DNA of 64,000 nucleotides, taken from Thinopyrum elongatum (Eukaryota; Streptophyta; Magnoliopsida; Poales; Poaceae). The stretch covers positions 546,857,368 through 546,921,367 of the forward strand of contig CM022303.1 of the NCBI GenBank assembly GCA_011799875.1, in the 5' to 3' direction. Numbering within the stretch: position 1 is the first letter of the stretch; each line of letters starts with the position of its first letter. The notes beneath the pieces are model-generated. The model saw only the letters and a program-made list of their open reading frames with translations, was not told the DNA's origin and ran no database searches. This document shows, one piece after another, positions 11,151-23,592 of the stretch. Both the position numbers and the translations under genes were made by a program.

Positions 11151-12721
11151 GTACATGGTATGGGCACTCCCCTTGGCTTGTGCCAAGCTTGGGGAGATGC
11201 CCCGGTATCGTATCACCATCACTTTTATTGCCTTTACCTATCTTAGTTCGATCTTTAGTTTTATCATGAATTAGTTGAATAAAAAGTTTAGTGTGATCTA
11301 TCTTTGAGTATTAGTTTCGTGATCCACCTATCCATGTAATCGAGTGAGAGCTATATAATAAAATTTAGTTTGAGTCTTCGCTTCTTTACTTTTATGTTGC
11401 AATAAAATAAAAGGGAATAAATGATAAGGATCATGTGCTAATCTTATGGGAAGTAATGACATCACATAAGGAAAAGTATAAGTGGTAAAATTTATTGGAG
11501 ATTGACAAACATAGCATTGGACAATGATGCAACTCGTGAAAGAATTAATAAGGGAAGAGAAGATTCACATGCAAATACACTATCTTGGACATCTTTTATG
11601 ATTGTGAGCCCCCATTAAATATTATATGTTAAAATTGTTGACGTTGGACAAGGAAGACAACATAATGATTTATGTTTGTTCATATTCACATAGAAGTTAT
11701 ATTGTCATATATCCTTCAACATGTGGTGCTTGCTAGCAAAAATTCCGCACTAAGTAGAGATACTACTTGTGCATCCAAAAACCCTAAACCCAAACTCATG
11801 TTTTGAGAGTCCACCATACCTACCTATGGATTGAGTAAGATCCTTAAAGTAAGTTGTCATCGGTGCAATAAGGCAATAAAAATTGCTTCTAAATGTGTTG
11901 GATCATTTAGTGTAAGAGAAAATTGAGCGTTGTACGAACTTGTGACGGCAAAGTAATAAAAGCGACGGACTGCATAATAAAGGTTGCTATCATAAGGGGC
12001 AATATAACGTGATGTTCTTTTGCATTAAGGGATTTGGCATACAAACCAAAAAGTGCATGACAACCTTTGCTTCCCTCTGTGAAGGGCCTATCTTTTACTT
12101 TCATGTATTTACTTTTAAGCAAGAGTCAAAGTATTCTTCCCTATTCTTTTTTATTTTCTCTTTTTGCAAGCATCATGTGGTGAAGAAAGATCTAGGCACA
12201 TATATCCAGTTGGATATGAGTGAGCATGAGTTACTATTGTTGACATCACCCCTGAGGTGAATACGTTGGGAGGCGAAACTATAAGCCCCTATCTTTCTAT
12301 GTGTCTGGTTGAAACTTTTTGCTCATCGGTATGATGTGAGTGTTAGCAATCATAGAAGACTAAATGATGGTTAAGTATGTGGACTTGCCAAAAGGCTCCG
12401 ATACGAGACCCTTCCTGAAAATATGATGAATTGTAGTTGCAAAGTTGACTGAGAACATAGTTTGTTGGTTTTCAATAGAGTTTATGCTTTTTACTTCGAA
12501 GTTGTGATGAATTTTTACTTGTTCATGAGAAGTTATATGACAAGAGTTATATGATAAAAGTTTTATAATAAAGTTTGTTGCTGTTATGATAATAAGCATG
12601 ATGCTACTATGTCAGTATTTTGTTTTTATCGACACCTCTCTCTCTCTCTCTCTAAGCATGTGGGCATGTTTTTCGATATCGGTTTTTGCTTGAGGACAAA
12701 CGAGGTCTAAGCTTGGGGAGT
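11151..12721 (+). other. 3' noncoding region and PPT of element B
   Basis: No coding frame stands out. An internal PPT-like AAGCTTGGGGAGA occurs at 11184-11196, shortly after the ORF stop. A CT microsatellite lies at 12636-12653. The true polypurine tract, TAAGCTTGGGGAGT, ends at 12721, directly before the 3' LTR. Confidence 0.75.
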
Positions 12722-13626
12722 TGATACGTCCATTTTGCATCATGATTTCCTACTGTTATTTATAATGTTTTTATGCATAATAAAGCTTTATGGAGTAATT
12801 CTAATGCATTTTCTCTCATAATATGCAAGGTTTACACAAAGAGGGAGAGTGCCGTCAGCTGGAATTCTGGACCTGAAAAAGCTACGTCAGAGTTACCTAT
12901 TCTGCACAACTCCAAATAAGCTGAAACTTCACGGAGAATTATTTTGGAATATATGAAAAATGCTGGAGCAAATAACTACCGGAGGGGGGCCATCTGGTGA
13001 GCACAATACACCAGGGCGCGCCAGCCCCCCCCCCCCCCCCCCAGGCGCGCCCTGGTGGGTTGTGCTCAGCCCAGCCCACCTCCGGTGCCCATCTTCTGGT
13101 ATATAAGTCATTTTGACCTAGAAAAAATAAGGAGAGGACTTTCGGGACGGAGCGCCGCCCTCTCGAGGCGGAACTTGGGCAGGAGCACTTTTGCCCTCCG
13201 GAGGAACGATTCCGCCGGGGAACTTCCCTCCCGGAGGGGGAAATCGAAGCCATCGTTATCACCAACAACCCTCTCATATTTGGGAGGGCAATATCCATCA
13301 ACATCTTCAACAGCACCATCTCCTCTCAAACCCTAGTTCATTTCTTGTGTTCAATCTTTGTACCGGAACCTTAGATTGGTATTTGTGTGTGACTAGTAGT
13401 GTTGATTACATCTTGTAGTTGATTACTATATGGTTTATTTGGTGGAACATTATATGTTCAGATCCATTATGCTATTTAATACCCCTCTGATCTTGAGCAT
13501 GATTATCATTTGTGAGTAGTTACTTTAGTTCTTGAGGTCACGGGAGAAATCATGTTGCAAGTAATCATGTGAACTTGATATGTGTTCGATATTTTGATGA
13601 TATGTATGTTGTGATTCCCTTAGTGG

Positions 13627-16600
13627 TGTAACATCCCCAGCATCACACTACAGTGATCACCTCTTAATCATGCCAAGGCATCATCATCGCAACTCCTAAT
13701 CACAGTGGTTAAGCAACTCATCTCAAAAATTCAACTCAAATTCAAAGTGCAAAATAAATTTGCTCAAACCAAAAACTGAAATGTTCATTAAATAGCAAAT
13801 AATTTAGAGGCAATAATAAAATTGTAACCAACTTTATTGAGATTGGATAAGTGGCTCTAACAGCCTCAAACAGTGACTAAAAACATTATTTGACAACCTT
13901 TTAATTAATAAAAAATAAATATGAAATAGTATTTACCCCAAACTAATTTTGGGTGATAGGATATATTGCACTGTGATTTATGGGCTAGCTCACAGATTTC
14001 AAAAAACTCACTAAGTGCCCAACCAATTAGCAAAACAGGAAAAGAAAAGAAACAGAAAAACAGAAAATGGAAAAAGGCCAAAAGATTTCACTGTGCTTAG
14101 GGGCTTAGGTTCTACAGGGGCAGGCCCAGCCCAACCATGACGGCCCACCTGCGTCGTCTCCCTCCTCCTTCGTTGTGTCACCACCGCACGCGCGCATGGC
14201 CGTGGATCGCCACACGCCGGCCATCCGAGCCCTCCCCGGCGAGGATAAGAGCCCCCTCGCTCACTCCCAGCTAACCCTAGCCCCACTCCTCCCCGTTCCC
14301 CTCCCCTCTCTCGATCTGGCTCCTCCATCGAAAGGAGCCGACGCCGTCGCTCGACACCACCACGGCCACCGTGCCCCTCTCGCCGCCCCGCTGTGTCTCC
14401 GAGGATCGCCGTCGTCCGCTGCTTCGACTGGTGCATCGCGTTGGAGCTTGGAGCCATCGAAACGCCCACGACGCCGCCGTCTTTCTCCTCTGCCCCGACA
14501 AGCTTTGCCGCGGAATCCGCCACCTCGAGCCTTCCTCGAGCATATTTTTGCACACCTGCAGGCGCGCTGTAAGCCCCCGCCTGTTTCCCCTCACTCTCCC
14601 GAGCGGTTCCGTCCCCGTAGCCGTCACTAGCCGCCTCACCGGAGCTCGGCTCCGCCGTGAAGCTTGTCGCCGTCGATATAGCCGTTGCCGAGGCTGGGCA
14701 AGCACAGCAACGTGCTCAGGGCACCTCCCTGGTGCCGCCCGAGCCACTAGATCGTTCCCCCGTGCCCCTTGGCCGCGAGTCACACCTCGGCCGAACTCCG
14801 GCGTCCGCCGCGGTCGATGTCGCCGTCATTTTAGCTCGTTTCCGGCTGAGCCAGTACCACCATTAGACGCGACTCTCGATGCTCGTTCGAATGGAGCTCG
14901 CAGCGCCCGATTTGGTCGCCGGACGGCGAGATCCGACCACCTCCCGTACGCACCGCCGTGGAAATGGTCGCCGGCGATGTTACGCCGGCGCGCTGACGTG
15001 GCCGCGAGGTTAACCTCTAACCCACAACCCTGTATGACTGACAAGTGGGGCCCCACGCTTAATTAAACTCGGGTTAGTTTAAACTCTAATTAAATTAAAT
15101 CTAACAGTCACCGACATGGGGCCCCACCTCCTAGATAAACCTGGTTAATTAGATTAGTACCTAATTAACCTACTGAGAATGACAGGTGGGCCCCGCCCAC
15201 TGTTTAGTTGGATAAGATTGGCCCAGTCAGCTGCTGAGTCAGCAGGCTGGCCCACATGTTAGCCTCTGCTGACTGGCTCTTTTGACCCAGTCAATGGGCC
15301 CACTGGTCAGCCTCTATGCTGGACAGTTGGGTACAAAACTGGGTACACATAGCATTTTTGTTTACTGTTTAAATTTGAATTTGAATAAATAAATAAATTC
15401 TAGAAAATGCAAAAATCTTTGAAAAATCGTAGAAAAGAAACCGTAGCTCAGATCGAAAAACTTAAAACATGAAAGTTGATCAGAACGACGAGACGAATTC
15501 GATCGTGTTGTCAGTTTCGATGCCAGAACCCCCTACATAGGTGAACCCGCAACTTCGAGGCCGTATCCGGTATATGAATAGTGCATATACACCGGATAAT
15601 AAATCAAACTTAAATCCTAAAATAACTAAAATGACTTAGGTGCATCTTTAGGCAACCCTGCACTGCATCTTAGCATAGCATGCCCTGTATTGCATCGTTT
15701 GCTGTGCATTTATATGTTTCTTCCCTCTCTTCTCTCTCGGTAGACCCCGACGTCGACGTAGCTCCCGAGGCCGACACCGCTCAGGAGCCCGACGACGCAG
15801 TTGACGATCTTGCCCTTGCCGCCGAGCAAACAAGCAAGCACCCCCCTTTTGAGCATTCCGATATCGCCCACTCTCTTCTCTCTTATGCTTGCATTAGAAG
15901 TTACTGCTGCTGTTGTTATCCTATTTCTGCTGCATAGCCTGTTTATTGTAACCTGCTATTGTTACCTGCCTGCTTATCCTAAACTATTTAGTATAGTTTG
16001 GGTAGAGACCCAGCAGAGACCCCACTATATCCCGACTGCCCCGCTGGATTATCAGAAGACCCGAGCAACGGGATCGAAGACCAGGCACCGCACGTCACTT
16101 CCCCTTAGTTGCTCGACACTACTGGGTTACTATCGAGTGCCGAGGGTGATACCTCGTGAGCACTTCTGATGATAACCTTGTAGGTTAGTTAATCGGGCGT
16201 GGTCAGCGAGGGTGATTCCTCCTACACCACCCTCGATAACGACACTGTCGCGCAACACCTCAAGAGTGGACCTCGAGGGTGATTCCTCCTCCGTTCACCT
16301 TGACGGTAACATCAGAGGGAATTCCATCGAGGGTGATTCCTCAGGGTTCCCCTTGGTGTTGGACACACGGTTACCATTGTTACTATGGCGATACACTGAA
16401 ACATGTTACTAAAGACGGGTCGGCCTTGAGGGGTACCCGCGCGAGCTTAATTGCGAGTGATGTGGAGTCGGGTGGACCTGGATGGTGCCCGAGAGTTGAA
16501 CACGAGGCGTGGTCGGGCATTCCTAGCCCTTGCCGCAAGTCCTCGAGACGGGGCGACGGGGTCACATCTTTCGTGAGTCTCTGCTCCTTACCGCACTACC

Positions 16601-17829
16601 AACACACTAATGGTTTGGATATTTGATCCGAGGGGCCTCTGGCCTGATAGCACTAACCATCATGTGGGCATAGTATGGGCGTTCTGCGTCGTATACTTCA
16701 GCCGAAGCTTAATAGACGTCAGCAACTGAGCGGCACACGTTGTGTTGGACTGGTAACGCAACCGTGCTTGTATTAAGGGGTTGCTAGGTCTGCTCACCGG
16801 CGGTGTACGCAACGTGCAGGAGCGTCCGGGGCGATGGCCCAAGACCCCTGGGGGCATTGGTTAGTCCGGCGTGCTGACCTCTCTGTTAAGTATTTGGTCG
16901 GGTTGCGGTGAATCGTTTGGCCGAGGCCGGGCATGACCCAGAAAAGTGTGTCCGGCCGGAGTTAATCGAGCGTGGTGGGTAAGTTGGTGCACCCCTGCAG
17001 GGAAGAACTAATCTATCGATAGCCTGTCCTACGGTAACGGGCACTCCGAGTTGTATCCCGATCGGTACAACTAGAACTGGTGACTTGAGATGATACTGGA
17101 TAGTATGGCTCTGGGATTGCTTTCTCGCAGGGAGTCGAGGAAGAATCTCTGGGCGAGGTTGATACACTACTGCTACTTTTCATTATGTTAATCTGCACTC
17201 TTCTAATGCTGCAAGACCGATGAAGATGATTGAAGATGCTAGTCTATGATAGGACTAGGCCTTCCTCTCTATTCTGGCATTTCTATAGCCCAGTCCACCT
17301 ATACAGCCTCCTTTGATAATGTTGCATATGTAGTGTAGATCCTTGCTTGCTGAGTACTTCGGATGAGTACTCACGTTTTCTTTACTTTCTTTTTCTCCCC
17401 ATATCCATATGTCGCCGCCAGATGACGGAGCCCCTGAGATAGCTGCCCCTGTCGACGACTACGGCTACTACTACTACCCTCCCGGCGAGTACTACTACGA
17501 GGAGCCGACTGACGACCAGGAGTAGGATTCGGAGGGTCCTAGGTAGGAGGACTACGCCTTTTGATCGTAGTATTTTATTTTGCCCCGCCTTTCTAAAGGC
17601 CTATCTGTTTCTCTGTAATATCTGTACCCAGATATCTGATGCTTCCGCTGACGCTTGTATGCCATCGAGCTATGTATTCGAGCCCTCGAGGCCCTGGCTT
17701 GTAATATAAAGCTTGTATGACTTTATTTATGTTTTAGAGTTGTGTTGTGATATCTTCAAGTGAGTCCTTAGGCTTGATCATGTGCATTTGCGTGTATGGT
17801 TAGTGCACGATTAAGCCGGGGTCGTCACA
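13627..17829 (+). mobile_element. Solo LTR E, large Gypsy-type LTR (4203 bp)
   Basis: The insert begins TGTAACATCCCCAGCATCAC and ends CGGGGTCGTCACA, with TG/CA ends and a perfect 5-bp TSD, AGTGG, at 13622-13626 and 17830-17834. No PBS, PPT or coding region is present, so the whole 4.2 kb is one LTR. It has a GC-rich, frame-open central part (14.1-15.0 kb), a thrice-repeated GAGGGTGATTCCTC motif (about 16207, 16273, 16327) and a 38-codon ORF near its 3' end. Overlapping ORFs at 14.0-15.1 kb on both strands reflect base composition. Its end sequences and length closely parallel the solo LTR at 58088-62259, so the two families are probably related. Confidence 0.92.
17409..17525 (+). CDS. 38-residue Tyr-rich micro-ORF in solo LTR E
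   Basis: ATG at 17409 follows a pyrimidine-rich stretch and encodes a short acidic, Tyr-rich peptide with DDYGYYYYPPGEYYYEEP near its end, stop TAG at 17523-17525. Its codon pattern is regular and GC-rich compared with the AT-richer DNA around it. It lies in the last 450 bp of the LTR. I know no family for it. It may be a chance frame. Confidence 0.25.
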   Translation: MSPPDDGAPEIAAPVDDYGYYYYPPGEYYYEEPTDDQE

Positions 17830-18450
17830 AGTGGTGTCATGTGAACGTCAACTACATGGCACTTCACCATATTTAGGCCTAAGTGAATGCATTGTGGAGT
17901 AGTTATTAGATGATGGGTTGCTAGACTGACAGAAACTTAAACCCTAGTTTATGCGCTACTTCGTAAGGGACCGATTTGGATCCAAATGTTTAATGCTATG
18001 GTTAGATTTTATCTTAATACTTTTCTCGTAGTTGCGGATGCTTGCGAGGGGGTTAATCATAAGTGGGAGGTTTGTTCAAGTAAGAACAGCACCCAAACAC
18101 CGGTCCACCCACATATCAAAGTAGCGAACGCAAATCAAACCAACATGATGAAAGTGACTAGATGAAATTTCCGTGTGCCCTCAAGAACACTTTGCTTTTT
18201 ATAAGAGACCTTTTGGCCTATACTTTACCACAAAAGGATTGGGCTACCTTGCTGCACTTTATTTACCGTTACCGTTACTTGTCTGTTACAAATTATCTTG
18301 CTATCAAACTACCTGTTACCGACTATTTCAGTGCCTTGCAGAAAATACCTTGCTGAAAACCACTTGTCATTTCCTTCTGCTCCTCGTTGGGTTCGACACT
18401 CTTACTTATCGAAAGGACTACGATTGATCCCCTATACTTGTGGGTCATCA

Positions 18451-18941
18451 CCACATCATATGCATACCCTACAAAACCAAGTTAGAGGTCCTATAATCGG
18501 TTTTAGCAAAATGTTATTTATGCGGTTAACCAGTTTTGACAAGTAATACTAGCTACCTACATCCACAATTTAGGCGATGATTCTTGATGCTAGATTAAGT
18601 TTCGGGGTCTGTGAAAGCAGAGGCTTAATCAAAAGTCTCGTCCCCCACACTAAACTTCATCTAATGTGTGTGCCCCCCTAGAAGATAATCCATCTTCAGC
18701 GCCCTCTTGTGTACGCGATGGTTCACTATTCTCAACTATGGTGAAGCCCAAGGAGTTGTTAGCAGATCGTCGACAGCCAGAGCCGATCGATTGTCAGAAC
18801 CTTGTAAAAGCGACACCATGTTGTTGATGAATTGAACTGGAGCAACACTCGAGGGAAGAATAGCAAGAACATCAACCCTCACAATAACATGTGATCTAGA
18901 TCGCAACATGTGCCAACTCATATAACTGCTCTGGATGCCAC
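18451..18941 (-). mobile_element. Copia 5' internal fragment, minus strand
   Basis: Read on the minus strand this directly follows the Copia LTR. Its first bases, GTGGCATCCAGAGC, resemble the TGGTATCAGAGC initiator-Met tRNA primer site of Angela/BARE-type elements with changes. A frame through it (minus 18990-18736) has no recognised gag motif. It is cut by the end of element B at 18450, so element B probably inserted into this Copia element; its other half would be left of the window. Confidence 0.6.
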
Positions 18942-20755
18942 TGTTGGGAAACGTAGTAGAAAACAAAAAAAATTGCGCCTCTACGATCAACCAAGATCAA
19001 TATGAAGATGCATAACGGGTTGAGATCACGATCATTACCGTTACCGAGTTACAGCAGAAGAAGAACATATTGGTGTAGATCGTACTTGGAGTCCCTCGAA
19101 CCATCAATGAATGATCCCATGAACAGCTCCTCGAACTGAAGATCGAAAGCACAGCCTCTCTACTTGGTTGCAAGCGTGTAGCCTTCATGATCCGGCAGCG
19201 CTTCGCCGTCCAGATCTAATCGTCGCCGGAGAACTAGAGGGAGGATATTAGAACCACACAGGGATTCTAATTATGAGAAAAATAGGATTGACCTACCTCT
19301 AATTAGTCAACTAGGACCAACTAGAACTAGAACTAGAACTAGAAGAACTAGAGGAGGCTCCAAAACTTCGATGAGAAAAAGAGCACAAATCCTCATGTAT
19401 ATATAGGATAGAGGAGAGAGGGAGGGCTACCACCAAGGGGGAACATTTCCCCCTTGGTGTGCCAGCTAGGAAGGAGGAGTCTGACTCCTCCCCCTCTCCC
19501 AATTCGGCCTCCTTCCCTAAGGAAGGAGGCACTTTCCTCTTGGACCTTTTTTGGCCCAAGTTGCCTTCCACCTCTTGGTCTTTTTAGGCCCATTGAAATT
19601 TAAATTAAATATAAAATGTTCTAAATACTTCTAGACCATTTTATATATATATTAACATCTTTGAAAACTTTTTCCACCTATATATAATTTATCGGCAATA
19701 CTCGGTATTACCCGATACTCACCAAAACCCTTACGGTGACCCTGAAACGCTTCTGGATCCTCTCGGAACTATTCTGAATATTCATGAAATAATTTCACAA
19801 ATATATTCTCATGACTCCCGTCCTACTAATACTCAGCAGATCATGATTGCCTTAAGCTTGTGACCCTGTAGGTTCTGTAACTCACAGACATGAACAAAAC
19901 CGTTTATTCAATAACCAACAGTGGGACCGTGGACGTCCATATCGGTCCCTGTGGGTACACGAATGATATTCGAGTGGACCTTTGGTTATCATGTGATGTC
20001 CCCTTCGCTTTGTGATACTTCACAGAACCCGAGATGCATCGGTATCCTCCTGAGCCATCACTATGCTCATTATACCGAAATCCTCATTACCGATTTTGTT
20101 CTTCTTTCTCGTTATTGTGTTTCGGCATCCCCATGACGAAGTCACTTGTGTCTGGCCAGACGATGATTGATGCCTTCACACCGAGAGGGCCCTAAGAATA
20201 TCTCTCCATCGTCGGAGAAGCAAATCCCACTCTTGAGCTATCCGGCCCCTTGTCAAACTTTTCGATGAACCTGTAAGTTGTCGTTATGATCACCATGTTA
20301 CAGGTGACGTTTGAGCAACCCCAAAGCCCATCGTACGGTAATAAGTGACCACAATACTCTCATGGTCTAAGGAGCAAAATCACATGTTAACACTCCGTGT
20401 TATTGCAACTGAATACTGACGATATTAATCCAATTCACAACAAACAAGTTTGGGTCGATTCAATATGATCGTTCTTCCAACGTCATAATCTCAATATTTT
20501 TTTAGGACTATCGTTACACTTAAGATATCCTAAGATCCGGAAAACATGATCACCAACAACACTTGAGCTAGTCATAGAGGCAAGACTAGGAACCTTTTAT
20601 TTAACCGTTTATCATTCCACACGTGCATATGAGTTTTTCACTGAATCGCATATTCCAGAATCATAGCAGTTATAGCATAGAATATAAACTATTTAATTAT
20701 GAATATGGAAATATAATAATACAAATATTATTGCCTCTAGGGAATATTTCCAACA
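18942..20755 (-). mobile_element. Copia LTR, Angela/BARE-type (1814 bp), minus strand
   Basis: On the minus strand it starts TGTTGGAAATATTCCCTAGA and ends TTTCCCAACA. The opening is the signature of the Angela/WIS/BARE-1 superfamily of Triticeae Copia elements, and the length of about 1.8 kb fits. The primer-site remnant after its 3' end shows it to be a 5' LTR. A perfect CT-rich inverted segment (about 19433-19530) lies in the middle. No coding sequence is present. Confidence 0.87.
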
Positions 20756-21363
20756 ATATATGTGTCAGACAATGTGTGGTATTGCCATAATAGAGCAATA
20801 CATGCACACATCCCTAAATGAAATATGTGGCATCCCACTACCTGGTAGAAATCGGTGCCGCTAGAAAAATCACTCTCACCGAAGAATCCCCTGATCTTGA
20901 CACCAACGCCCGTCACCTGCCTCTAGCACCACCGCTGCAACAACCAAGAGAAACTGTGACAGATCACCTCTCCACCAGAGCTTCATGCAGCTCCGTTGCT
21001 GATATGCAGCTTTTCGAACCTTCAAAGTAGCCTACCCAAGATGAGGCCATTGCTGTTGAAAGAATCTGGCCAGGGGAGCACCCCCCAGACACTCCAACAG
21101 ACTTCTGATCTGGCACCCCCACTCGACAATGATGTCAGGGGAGAAAACCATACCTGCCAACTGTCAACCACGAATCCACCACATGACCCACTGTCTTCTA
21201 GTTGTCATCGATGCAGACCACCATCTGCATCCGCTCATGCATTAGCTCCCAACCTCTACACCGATGCTAAATCAAACGTTATCCTAACAACGAAGCCTGG
21301 GGATACAAATCCACCAAGTAGATGCTTTGTTTTTAATGACGGTTCTGGTGCCCTCCGCTCTAA
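20756..21363. other. Unassigned stretch
   Basis: The segment between the Copia LTR and the Harbinger copy has open but unremarkable frames and no recognised repeat end. It could be the flank of the Copia insertion in older transposon DNA. Confidence 0.4.
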
Positions 21364-23592
21364 GGCCAACTCCAACGCAAGGACACATTTCATCCGTCCG
21401 TGTCCGTTTGGGTTCGCGCGGACCAAAAAACACGGCCCAACGCACCGACAACGAAACGGACTTGTTGTCCGCTTGGACCCATTTCCAACAAAAATTTAGG
21501 CCGAATTTGCATCCTCGTGGACACGCAGCGGACGCCACTGGCGTCCTCCCTTTGTCCTCCCCTGGCCTGCCTGTCTGTGACACAACGACCATCGTCTCGC
21601 CTCCCCCCAACACCCTGGCCTCGTCTCCCTCACCATCGCCACCCAGTTTCGGCCTCTTCGCCACCACCCCAGCATCCACCGCCGCATCCATCGATGGACC
21701 CACTGCCACCGCATCCACTGACGCCCACTCTCGCCGGGGTTGTGGTCGTTTTTGGCCGCCGTCGAGGTACTACAAGGTCCGCCTATCGAGGGTCGTCGGC
21801 ATCCCTCGACATAGCACCTCTACCTCCACGGTCACCATCGAAGGACGCGGGCTTTGAAAAACCTACTACCTGAACGGGCCAAGGACGGTGCCCTTCACCA
21901 GCCCAGGCCGCGACTCGTCCATGCTTGCCTCCGTCACCGTGCAAAAGTTGTTCGGACGTTTTCCTGGTCGAGGCTCCTACAAGCCCGTCTCCGTCTAGTG
22001 AGCTACGGATTCATCACACTGAAGGATCATTGAGCTCATATGAGTTTTTTTTTTTTACAATAACATCATGTGTTCCTCGTCGGAAGAATCATTCGACGAT
22101 GAGGATGTTGTGGTTGCTACATTGGTCGTCAATGAGCATATTTCGAGCTAGTGGACATTGTTTAGGGGATCGATCCCAAGCCATGCTCCGGGATTGAATC
22201 GTCCAGGGAAAACGGCCATTGCCTACTCTACAATGATTATTTCAAGCTCACGGAACCACTATTCTCTGCCAACCTTTTTCAGCGACGCTTCAAGATGGTG
22301 AGACATTTGTTCAACTGTATTTGGGAGGGAGTGATGGGTTATGATGATGAATTCAAATGCAAGCACGATGCCCTTGGAAAGGTTGACATCTCCTCTTATC
22401 AGAAATATATTGCAGTTGTTCGGATGCTTGCATGCGGAATTCCTGGTGACTTGTGGATGAGTATGTCTGTATGAGTGAGTCCACATGCCTTGAGGGACTG
22501 TATAGGTTCTGCAAAGTTGTGGCTGCAATGTTTGGCCCGAAGTACTTGAGAGAACCAAATAGTACAGATACACCTGGTTGTTAGCGATCAATGAATCGAG
22601 AGGCTTTCTAGGAAGTATGATTGTATGCACTGGGAGTGCAAGAATTATCTATTTGCTTGGCAGGGGTAATATAAGGGGCATGTTAAAGCTTGCACGGTCA
22701 TACTTGAAGCTTTGGCATCGCAAGATCTCTAGATTTGGCAGTCTTTTTCCGGCATGGCAGGTTTTCACAATGTCATCAACGTGCTTCACTGCTCTTTGAT
22801 GTTCGCAGGGCTTTCGGAAGGCAACTCCACGGATGTCAACTTTGAGAGCATTGACCACCAATACAAAGGGATGCTAGCAAGCTGATGGAATCTATCCTCA
22901 ATGATCAACTATTGTTAAAACAATCTCCGAGCCCAAGAAGATAAGAGGGCTACGTTTGCCAAAGAACAAGAGAGTGCTAGAAAGGATGTGGAGCATGTTT
23001 TTGGTGTGCTCCAATCTCAATGGGCTATTGTTCAGCACCCTGCTAGAACATGAATCACTCGGAGGATGTGGGAGGTGAGGACTGCTTGTGTGATCATGCG
23101 CAACATGATCGTAGAGGATGGACGTGATGACAGCCTCGTTGACCAAGGGTGGGATTATCAGGGTGAAAACATTGAGCCTAAGTACGGAGCGGCAACGTAT
23201 ACACAGTTCACCCAATTTCATCGAGCAATGCATGATTGAAAAATTCGGGTTCAATTTCAAGATAATATGGTTGAGTATATATGGACTCACATGGAAACCA
23301 ATAGATGTATCTGATCTTTTTCTTTCAATGTATTTGCTACAATTTTAAATTCACTTGGTTGTAAACTATACGATTTTTATTTATTATGTTGTAAATACTA
23401 TGTAACTTATTTGTTTAATCATGTGCAATGTTCCTTTTTATTTGTATAGAATGTTCAAATTAGAAGAAAAAAATGGCAAAAAAAGATAGAGGCGGACCAA
23501 ATGGGTCGGCTGGTTGGGCACAGTCCTACTGCTGATTCAAATAAACAAAAAAGGGATAAATGTCTGTTTCGATCACTACGTTGGAGTTGGTC
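21364..23592 (+). mobile_element. PIF/Harbinger element with decayed transposase
   Basis: The proposed ends are GGCCAACTCCAACG at 21364 and CGTTGGAGTTGGTC at 23579-23592, inverted copies with one mismatch in 14. The left flank is TAA, as PIF/Harbinger targets would predict, but the right flank is TTC, so the TSD is not confirmed. The interior has a GC-rich 5' part and, from about 22.24 kb, a recognisable but broken transposase frame. The plus-strand gene direction is clear. Related terminal base composition is seen in the 35.1-37.3 kb copy. Confidence 0.65.
22240..23300 (+). pseudogene. PIF/Harbinger transposase remnant
   Basis: Joined frames show the family's usual phrases in order: LFSANLFQRRFKM near the start, KYIAVVRMLACGIPGDL, then RKYDCMHWECKNY, where the family usually has a first catalytic aspartate within IDCMHWEWKNC, and VILEALASQDL. 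Later come FHRAMHD and VEYIWTH near the C-terminus. Transposases of this family are about 350-450 residues and use a DDE triad to cut DNA at 3-bp targets. At least eight in-frame stops and several frame changes break this copy. The first catalytic Asp position reads YDCMHW, with the Asp itself kept. It cannot make active protein. Any movement of relatives in the window would need a source elsewhere. Confidence 0.78.

Larger units (their letters stand above)
4366..18450 (+). mobile_element. Athila-type Gypsy element B, host of three nested insertions
   Basis: The element enters the window in mid-gag, because its 5' end lies beyond element A, and ends with the 3' LTR at 18450. The order is gag, protease, RT, RNase H, integrase, extra small ORF, 3' noncoding region, PPT, LTR. 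Protease-RT without a chromodomain after integrase, plus an extra 3' ORF, fits the Athila lineage. It is interrupted by element A (ending 4365), solo LTR C (6275-7839) and solo LTR E (13627-17829). Stop codons in gag, RT and integrase, and a frameshift near 8150, make it non-autonomous. Its extra age compared with A, C and E follows from the nesting. Confidence 0.88.
12722..18450 (+). mobile_element. 3' LTR of element B, split by solo LTR E
   Basis: The LTR starts TGATACGTCCATTTTGCATC after the PPT and ends CTTGTGGGTCATCA at 18450. The two parts are 12722-13626 and 17835-18450, together 1521 bp. At the break the sequence CTTAGTGGTGTCATGTG is restored if the insert and one AGTGG copy are removed. 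A TATA-like TATATAAG is at 13100-13107, after a GC palindrome that includes an 18-base C run (13025-13042). The five bases after the LTR, CCACA (18451-18455), are its predicted TSD. Confidence 0.9.

Noticed and set aside
14011..15066. Overlapping long ORFs on both strands
   Set aside because: They lie inside solo LTR E, overlap in several frames and are rich in Arg, Pro, Ser and Ala, as GC-rich DNA gives by chance. No family resemblance.
21284..21873. Pro/Ser-rich ORFs of 144-176 codons
   Set aside because: They lie in the 5' part of a Harbinger element in conflicting frames, without recognised motifs; possibly old ORF1 or UTR, not supportable as genes.
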